64,000 bases of DNA, taken from NCBI GenBank assembly GCA_030770535.1, contig JASVEC010000032.1, positions 1 through 64,000 of the forward strand, in the 5' to 3' direction. The first letter of the stretch is position 1; every line of letters starts with the position of its first letter. This DNA is from Batkoa obscura (lineage: Eukaryota > Entomophthoromycota > Entomophthoromycetes > Entomophthorales > Batkoaceae). Positions 57,907-64,000 of the stretch are shown piece after piece. The position numbers were made by a program, and so were the translations under genes. Under the pieces are notes generated by a model. It searched no databases and was not told the origin of the DNA. It saw nothing but the letters and a program-made list of their open reading frames with translations.

Positions 57907-58822
57907 GGCCCACTAATTTTAGTATATGACAACATAGATGATTTAGATATACCCAAAGATTTTGAATGAATTAAGGAAAACATTTATACAGAGGATGCTC
58001 CTATTGCAGTTCTTGATAAAGCACTCATGTAGTTGTGAAAATGGACGTGATTTGGATTATACCTTAACAAATTGTCTTTGTAATGGAAACAACCATATGG
58101 GGATGTATTTTTGTGCTTAAGAATTTTACCAACAAATTTTCCGCTTAAATAGCGCTTAAAAAATGGAAAAAATAATGAAGTCAAAAAAAACACTCCCATA
58201 TGCTAAGTGAAATCACCTCATATAATAGTAAAGGTTGCTTACTGGCGAGCCTTTAGGAGTAATTTTGGAATGTAACAAACTTTGCCATTGCCTCGTCATT
58301 TGCATTAATTGAGTAGTCCAGAAAGAAAAGGAAGTGATTACAGATTTTCAAAACATTTGAAAAAAGGTGGAGAGTCAGGACTATGGAAGATATACCCAAA
58401 GGCAACTTTATATGTGAATACATTCGATAAATCATTACCAACAAAGAAACTGATTGAAGAGGGAAAAACTACGATCAAGCACAGTCTACATGCCTTTTTG
58501 ATTTAGATGTTTCTAAGGGATCGGGTAATGGTGTATATACTGCAGATGCTTATACATTTGATAATGTAGGTCGCTTTTTCAATCATTCATTTGACCCCAA
58601 TTTAACTGTATACTCGGTCTTTACTATAAAATACGATACGTCCATTTACAGGATAGGTTTTTTGAAACTAAAGATATAAGTGAAGGAGATGAGCTATCCT
58701 TTGATTATCAGTCTTTAACTAGCGAGGATGATGGGAAAGAAACAAACGTCATAGACTTTAGCAATGGGAATTATGTATGTAAATGCCTAAGCCCAAAATG
58801 CACAAGAAACATTCATTTATAA
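57907..58822 (+). pseudogene. Suv39-like SET-domain methyltransferase, pseudogene B
   Basis: Second H3K9-methyltransferase-like remnant. In order: IYTEDAPIAVLDK and CSCENGRDLDYTLTNCLCNG (pre-SET), a 99-bp MITE, ILECNKLCHC (end of pre-SET), IFKTFEKRWRVRTMEDIPKG and NFICEYI (SET start), CLFDLDVSKGSGNGVYTADA, DNVGRFFNHSFDPNLTVYSV (S-adenosylmethionine site), FFETKDISEGDELSFDYQ, and the post-SET CKCLSPKCTRN before the stop. The last ~320 bases read open in one frame, but the upstream part has in-frame stops, at least one frame change and the MITE, so the gene is dead. It is less decayed at its 3' end than pseudogene A and is not a recent copy of it. Confidence 0.85.
58099..58197 (+). mobile_element. 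MITE copy inside pseudogene B
   Basis: Forward copy, GGGGATG to CACTCCC, flanked by ATAT at 58095-58098 and 58198-58201. It splits the pre-SET region. Confidence 0.92.
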
Positions 58823-59299
58823 GCAATAGAAATAAAGTAATTTAAAGGTGATTCAAGCAACTTTTAACTGAATGAAAACAGTTACCAGAATTAAAAAGAG
58901 AAGTTAAAGCATATCCATATTATTGAAATTTTAGAAATATTCAAGTTTTTTTTTAAAAATAGGCTTATTGAACCTGATTCAAATCATTGAAAATATATAC
59001 TTATTAAATAATATATTTAATGAAAATAATATATTTAATGAAAATAATATATACTATGTGATTTGATTTAAGTCAAAACAATTCCACACTACTTTAATTA
59101 TATTTCTAAATATGAATGTATAGTATAACACGGCATTATTCAATGCCAGCTATTAAAACTTTGTATTATAGTTCATATTTTTCTATTTTAATTATGTTTA
59201 TTTTAATATGTAAAATCCACAAGTATAAAGATAACTGGTAGCTCTCAAATTTAGTAAAGTTCCACTTAGATTTTATCTCTTTAAATTAATACCAAAAAA
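58823..59299. repeat. Spacer with a short tandem repeat
   Basis: AT-rich spacer between the pseudogene and RPB12. About two and a half copies of an 18-bp unit (AATATATTTAATGAAAAT) lie near 59008-59052. Confidence 0.6.
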
Positions 59300-59607
59300 T
59301 TATCTTGCTTCGAATTGAACCACTATTTAAAAATAAATATTTAATGATAAATGATTTAATGAAACTTACATCTTTTAGTACGCTTTTTGAATAAAACACG
59401 AGAACCACATCTTGTACAGCGTACAACTTCTTTTGGTCTTATAGTACTTTCTTCTCCACACTCTATTTAAAAAATATAAACATTTATACTTTATATATCT
59501 TCTTGTTACTTACGAGAGCAGTCATAATTAAAATGACTCACATCAAACTTTTGACCTGATTTAGACTCCTTTTTTACTTCTCCGTGCTTTAATTTTTGAC
59601 TATCCAT
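59300..59607 (-). CDS. RPB12: RNA polymerases I/II/III shared subunit RPB12
   Basis: Smallest shared zinc-binding subunit of the three nuclear RNA polymerases (RPABC4, yeast Rpc10). Three exons: 59514-59607, 59370-59462, 59300-59322, giving 69 aa (yeast: 70). The single zinc ribbon is C-S-Q-C (formed across the first intron) and C-T-R-C, in YDCSQCGEESTIRPKEVVRC and TRCGSRVLFKKRTKR. The last exon supplies the invariant end LVQFEAR. The N-terminal ~25 residues are variable in the family. Confidence 0.94.
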
Positions 59608-60594
59608 CTTTTAAATATAAAAATACAAACAGTTATTTAGTTTGAAAGTGTTTATGGGACATAAGTATAGAGCAAAATTCTGGTTGGTTATATATCCTTA
59701 GTTCAGATATTATTGGTTTAGCTTTTATTCTCCTATTTCTAATCACTTTCCAAGCAAAAAGTTTAGGTAAAATAACATTTAATTTACCTAATAGTATGAC
59801 ATTTTATCGAATATATTAAAAAAGTCATAATAAAACGAATAATAGTTTAGAATTGACTATAATAAGAAAGTAAACAATGGCCACAATAAGTCAATCTTGA
59901 AATGATAATCACAAGTCAGCTATCATAGTATTATTTTCATTTATTAACTGTTGAAAATCACTAGAATACTTTCAGAATAATATTATAATGTAGCCTTCTA
60001 TTTCTCGTAAAACTTGATGTTCATTTTATTAAAAAATCTGTACATTTTTATTTCTCTTTTGAGCTCTAATGATAAACATTTTTGTCAAATTGTTTATAAC
60101 CAATACTAGCTAGAAGTGTATATTAGTCATCTGTATTATCGTTTACTTCATACCTTGTTAGAAGATTTGAAAGTGATGTGTTTATAAAGTTTGGAAATCT
60201 TAAATTGATGCTATCAATCCCTTTCATACTTAAAATAAAACAGGTGGATGCTTTTTTATATTAGTGTAATATTTTATAATATTTTAACTATTGACCCTTG
60301 AATTAGTTGAGGATTTGCATGATAAAATCTACAATCTTAATATTATTGATATAAATATTTCCGCTTAAACCTTGTTTTTAAAATTATAATAATTCTGCTC
60401 ATAAAATCCTTAATTAAACTAAGTAAGGGCTATATAATACCTGTTTATATGGCATAATAGTTTAAAATATATTGATAACATACGAATTAAGTAAATAATT
60501 ATAAACCATTTATTATTTTAAAAACTTTATTAATTGGAAAATTCAGAAAATAAATTCAAGGGAAAAGAAAGGTATAATTTGTAATCTAAGAGGC
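59608..60594. other. Intergenic spacer
   Basis: RPB12 upstream and transporter downstream DNA; AT-rich, no MITE and no gene seen. Confidence 0.5.
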
Positions 60595-61401
60595 TTAAGC
60601 AATTGATTGTACAGAAGGAGAAGGATTGGATTTAGCATTATAAAAATAAAATTGTGCAAAAACAATGAGATCTACTGTAATGGTTCCGGCTGATCCCATA
60701 ATCCATGGTAGGTTTTTAAGTATAAAATCGAAATCCTTGCTATTTGGATGAAGTAAAACCGATAGTGAAAATGAACTATTTCCGATCATACAAAATAAAA
60801 ATAAACTCATTGATAATCCTTCTACCGATTTGCGTTGATAATTTTTAAATATTTGTGGTACTCTAGCTCCCCAATATAAAAGAGTCGAAGTCCATCCTAA
60901 TAACACTCCCAAGCTTAATTTATATTCTAAAGCTATATGGATAATGTTATCATGACCATTTTCGGTATTCAACCAGACAATTATCCCAAATATACCTAAA
61001 AATGCTAACACATAAAGGAATACTTTATTGTTATTATTAGTTTCTTTTTTATCAGAATCAACACCGTTTATGCTACAATAAGCGTTAGTATTATTCTCAT
61101 TATCATTAATTAATAACTGAGTCATTTCTTGAACTGGTTTATTATATAAATATAATTGATAGATCAACACTAAATCACAGAAAATGAAATAGACAGAGAG
61201 TAATATGGTAGTTGGTAACAAATGCTCTAATATGGCACCCGCTAAATTTATTAAGTCCCCTACTAACCATAAATATATGAAACAAGGTGATAAGGAAGAA
61301 GTATCTTTCCTCTGGTAATTTTCAATTACTTGAGGTATAAATACGACTATCCAACAAATTAACGAAGTAGTTGCTAAAGAATCTGAATAAAAAGTATCCA
61401 T
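60595..61401 (-). CDS. PQ-loop vacuolar/lysosomal amino-acid transporter
   Basis: 268-aa seven-helix membrane protein of the PQ-loop family (yeast Ypq1-3, fission yeast Stm1, animal PQLC2), which exports cationic amino acids from the vacuole or lysosome. Two PQ motifs are present: Pro23-Gln24 in FIPQVIENYQRKDTSSLS and Pro182-Gln183 in ARVPQIFKNYQRKSVEGLS, each on the first helix of a three-helix bundle. A hydrophilic Asn-rich loop (about 88-126) separates the halves. The N-terminus before helix 1 is very short, so the start is likely right. Specificity is inferred from the family. Confidence 0.9.
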   Translation of the reverse strand: MDTFYSDSLATTSLICWIVVFIPQVIENYQRKDTSSLSPCFIYLWLVGDLINLAGAILEHLLPTTILLSVYFIFCDLVLIYQLYLYNKPVQEMTQLLINDNENNTNAYCSINGVDSDKKETNNNNKVFLYVLAFLGIFGIIVWLNTENGHDNIIHIALEYKLSLGVLLGWTSTLLYWGARVPQIFKNYQRKSVEGLSMSLFLFCMIGNSSFSLSVLLHPNSKDFDFILKNLPWIMGSAGTITVDLIVFAQFYFYNAKSNPSPSVQSIA

Positions 61402-62989
61402 GAGTTATTTCAAAAAAGGTTTAAAGATTTAAAGCTTTAATTTTATTTAAATACTTTTCCTTAGTTTATTTTTATCAATTAAGAATAAAATTGTTTATTC
61501 TTTTAAAAAACTTCAAAATTTTGTTCCCCTAAGTTATTTTGACGGTTCGAGAATTGTGGAGAAAAGGTATTTTTATAGTAATCCTATATTATGGGAGCCT
61601 AACTTTAACTTTACATAAGACATAGTGTATATATGAGTTTCTCAATAGTAAGCCCCAAGCAAGAGTATTAGTATCAAGTTATAAGTATTAAATAATATCG
61701 AATTTATTAATAAAAATATTCTATTGATTACATTTTGAAGTTCTTCGTAGAACTGTCAACTTTACCAAATTAAGGCTCAATCTATTTACCGAATTCTTGA
61801 AAAATATGACTGATTCCCAATCACAATGTATCCAAATTTATAATTGAAGTTTTTGATGTGAAGGTTCCTGTGGTGGAATTGCTGAGTCTCATGAGGAGCA
61901 GTCGAAATTATTATAAAACTTATAAGTCTACATTCAAAACATAGTGTGATATTTCAAATAAGTAATTTATCCAAATACAAAATACAAAATAAGAAAAATA
62001 ATGCTATTTGGGATAATAAGTTACAACATTTAAATTAATACAGGCTCCCTAAAAATACAATGGCAATTATATATATTTGTGTAAACTATCAAAAGTTGTC
62101 TGATAACAAAGAATGATTTAGTAATACAGAATATCTTTGGATATTTTAAATTAATATTGTATAATGGGTTGAGTTTATTAAATAAATTGTTATTACTTAT
62201 CACAAACTTAATATTGAGTTAACAAAACTTATAAAATGCTAAATCCTCATTTTAATATTAGTATTGTCTTTTATAATTAGATATTAAGAACATGTTTTAA
62301 CTTTTAAGTTTTATTCTAAAAACGTATTTCTTTCAAAAATTATATATCCAAACACTTTTTATTATCTCATTTTAAGCTATAATAAGTTAATAGTAGTGAT
62401 TAAATGACCATTGTATATCTTAGTTCAATATGAAATCTAAATACTGTTATCGATGCAATCTTATATAATAAGTGTATTAAGTAATATAAAAATAAACTCA
62501 AAATTTATCTAAACATTTATTATAATAAAATGATGGGATTTTTTTTTTCATTTATTTGAATTTCGATATTAGAATAATTCTATAATAAAATTACTAAACC
62601 TTTGCATGAAACTCTGCAGTTTTAAAAGGAAAAGGATATGGCATTATTTAGTACTAACTTGAACAATCTTATTTTAAATATAGAAATATTTAACAACATT
62701 TTATTTTCAACAAAAAACTTACACCATAAGTCGCCTAATACTATTAAGTTTCTTTTATTAAAATAAAATTACCATATATTTCATGTTTTTCTAATTATAT
62801 TTCTTGAGCCTCTCTTAATTTAAAAGTAATCTTTTTGCTTGTCTTGAAATAATAAAATCGCTTGCCTTTTTGATTTTAATTTGAATAAATAAAACTTTTA
62901 AAAATAATTTCCTTTATATAACAATCCATTTTCGTCAATAAATTAATCCTTGTTAGCATATATAATTTTATTTAATTCTTCCTTAATAC
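61402..62989. other. Gene-free spacer
   Basis: About 1.6 kb of AT-rich DNA with no exon, RNA gene or MITE that I can recognise. Confidence 0.5.
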
Positions 62990-63494
62990 TTAAACGCGGG
63001 AAGGATACAACATCTAAAATACGTATAAAAATTAAATAACATGGACTTGAGAATAAACTTACAATGCGGACTCTTTCACCGAAAGCTGCTGGTGGGATGT
63101 TAGAGGTGAACTTAGCCTTAACTTTACCGCTGTTTCCGTGGGAACGAGTGATACGACCCCAGATGCAACGGAAGCGGGAACCATGTTTGATGGTCTTGGC
63201 TTTGTATACATAGGCTACACGTTTACCGAGGTAGAAATCAGTATCATTTTTGGTTTGAACTCCTTCAACGGCAATGATTGATGAGTTGGAATCTGAGTTA
63301 CGCTTAGCACGTTTGTGTCCTAAAATACGTCCATGGGCAAAAAGACTATAATATACTGTATTAATATAATTGCCATTGAAATCTAGATGTTAATTTGTCT
63401 CTATATAATTGGAGTAGGTATAGTTTTTGATTTTCCTTCATCTTTGATCAATTTCTAAGCTATCTTGTATTAGATAAAGTACTCACCGGGCCAT
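62990..63494 (-). CDS. RPL33: 60S ribosomal protein L33 (eL33, RPL35A)
   Basis: Large-subunit ribosomal protein eL33. Three exons: 63487-63494 (8 nt, MA and part of Arg), 63063-63345, 62990-63013, with introns of 141 and 49 nt, giving 104 aa (yeast: 107). Conserved blocks: GRILGHKRAKRN, IIAVEGVQTKNDTDFYLGKR, VAYVYKAK, RCIWGRITRSHGNSGKVKAK, FTSNIPPAAFGERVRI, and the C-terminal MLYPSRV in the last exon. The first exon was set from ATGGCCCG followed by a perfect GTGAGT donor, giving M-A-R-L-F as in the family. Confidence 0.94.
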
Positions 63495-64000
63495 TTTATA
63501 TAGTTTCCCGATATAGGTGTTGATACAACTAGAAAAGAAGGGTTAATTGCTAATTACTTTTACTATATCAAACTGATGCATCCATCCACTTTGCTCTCTA
63601 AAACTCAAATTGAATCCTCTTTTAAGCGATTTGATTGGGTTATTTAAAAGTAAATGTTATGAGCTAATTTGCAAAGATTAAATCCAAAAATAAAAATTAA
63701 TTCAAGGAAATTCCTTATAAATGAAATAATTTAAGTAGAGTGTATAAACTAGAAAGCATTATATAATATCTAAAAAGTATAATAAAATAATATATTTAGT
63801 AAACTATTTTTCACTATTATTTATTTATCAGAATGAGTTATAAAAAGTAGATATCTATAAAGCTTAAATATTAAAAAAAAGGGTCTAAACCATACGTTTT
63901 TAATGACATTGCCGTAGTTTATTTTGATATTTATAAGTCCCTAGCCCCAAAAAGATACACTATATGAGCTGAATTCTTAAACTATTAAAAATGATTCCAT
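63495..64000. promoter_or_regulatory. RPL33 upstream region
   Basis: Gene-free AT-rich sequence to the window edge, containing the RPL33 promoter. No further feature recognised. Confidence 0.45.

Noticed and set aside
58309-58506. Open frame of 65 aa as a gene
   Set aside because: It is an off-frame reading of the Suv39-like pseudogene B.
61402-62989. Possible gene in the 1.6-kb gap before RPL33
   Set aside because: I found no frame with conserved residues or splice-linked exons.

Overview
The window is the left end of a fungal chromosome. The first ~0.9 kb is a CCCTAA array (the C-rich strand of a TTAGGG telomere) running inward from base 1. The rest is very AT-rich DNA with compact genes and short GT-AG introns, mostly 40-140 nt. 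Several genes point to a fungus: two copies of translation elongation factor 3, the polarity marker RAX2, Mediator subunit MED9, the mitochondrial carrier YHM2, USB1 and lumazine synthase. Cytoplasmic dynein intermediate chain, a Suv39-type SET fossil family, a KDM5 demethylase, poly-Asn runs, a secreted trypsin and the strong AT bias suggest an early-diverging filamentous lineage, for example something like the Entomophthoromycotina. The lineage is inference; the fungal call is firm.

Layout. 1-930 telomere. 930-3.4 kb subtelomeric DNA with an LTR-like fossil and five copies of a ~98-bp MITE. 3.4-14.6 kb genes: RPS15, CSTF2/RNA15, an unknown 588-aa protein, a trypsin, YHM2 and a delta-12 desaturase. 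14.6-19.2 kb gene-free belt packed with MITEs and a second LTR-like fossil. 19.3-22.4 kb EF-3 copy 1. 22.4-24.8 kb gene-free, with a few MITEs, one carrying an internal inversion. 24.8-34.5 kb genes: dynein intermediate chain, a small membrane coiled-coil protein, a GST, PIN4 parvulin and a divergent RhoGAP protein. 34.7-36.5 kb a Suv39-like pseudogene and nested MITEs. 36.9-54.7 kb gene-dense: MED9, an SP-rich protein, ASF1, EF-3 copy 2 (inverted), tRNA-Gln, USB1, RIB4, RAX2, KDM5. 54.7-58.8 kb second belt with seven MITEs and a second Suv39-like pseudogene carrying a MITE. 59.3-63.5 kb RPB12, a PQ-loop transporter and RPL33.

The genes are ordinary housekeeping functions (translation, mRNA 3'-end processing, transcription, chromatin, transport) and do not form a cluster. 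Many start and end exons are tiny: two genes (RPS15, KDM5) appear to begin with an exon that is only the ATG, and RPL33 with an 8-nt exon. Splice models were built by hand from reading frame, family conservation and GT-AG borders.

The most notable points are these. (1) The two EF-3 genes are identical over 2,653 bp but clearly diverged in the first ~165 codons and in their flanks, which is the signature of recent gene conversion. (2) A previously unnamed (to me) ~98-bp MITE family has GGGGATGT ends, an imperfect hairpin structure centred on AGCGCT, and 4-bp target duplications proven by non-palindromic and nested insertions. (3) One MITE copy carries a clean 34-bp internal inversion. (4) Two decayed Suv39-like methyltransferase copies lie in the MITE belts. 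(5) A USB1 orthologue has Thr where the first catalytic His is expected.
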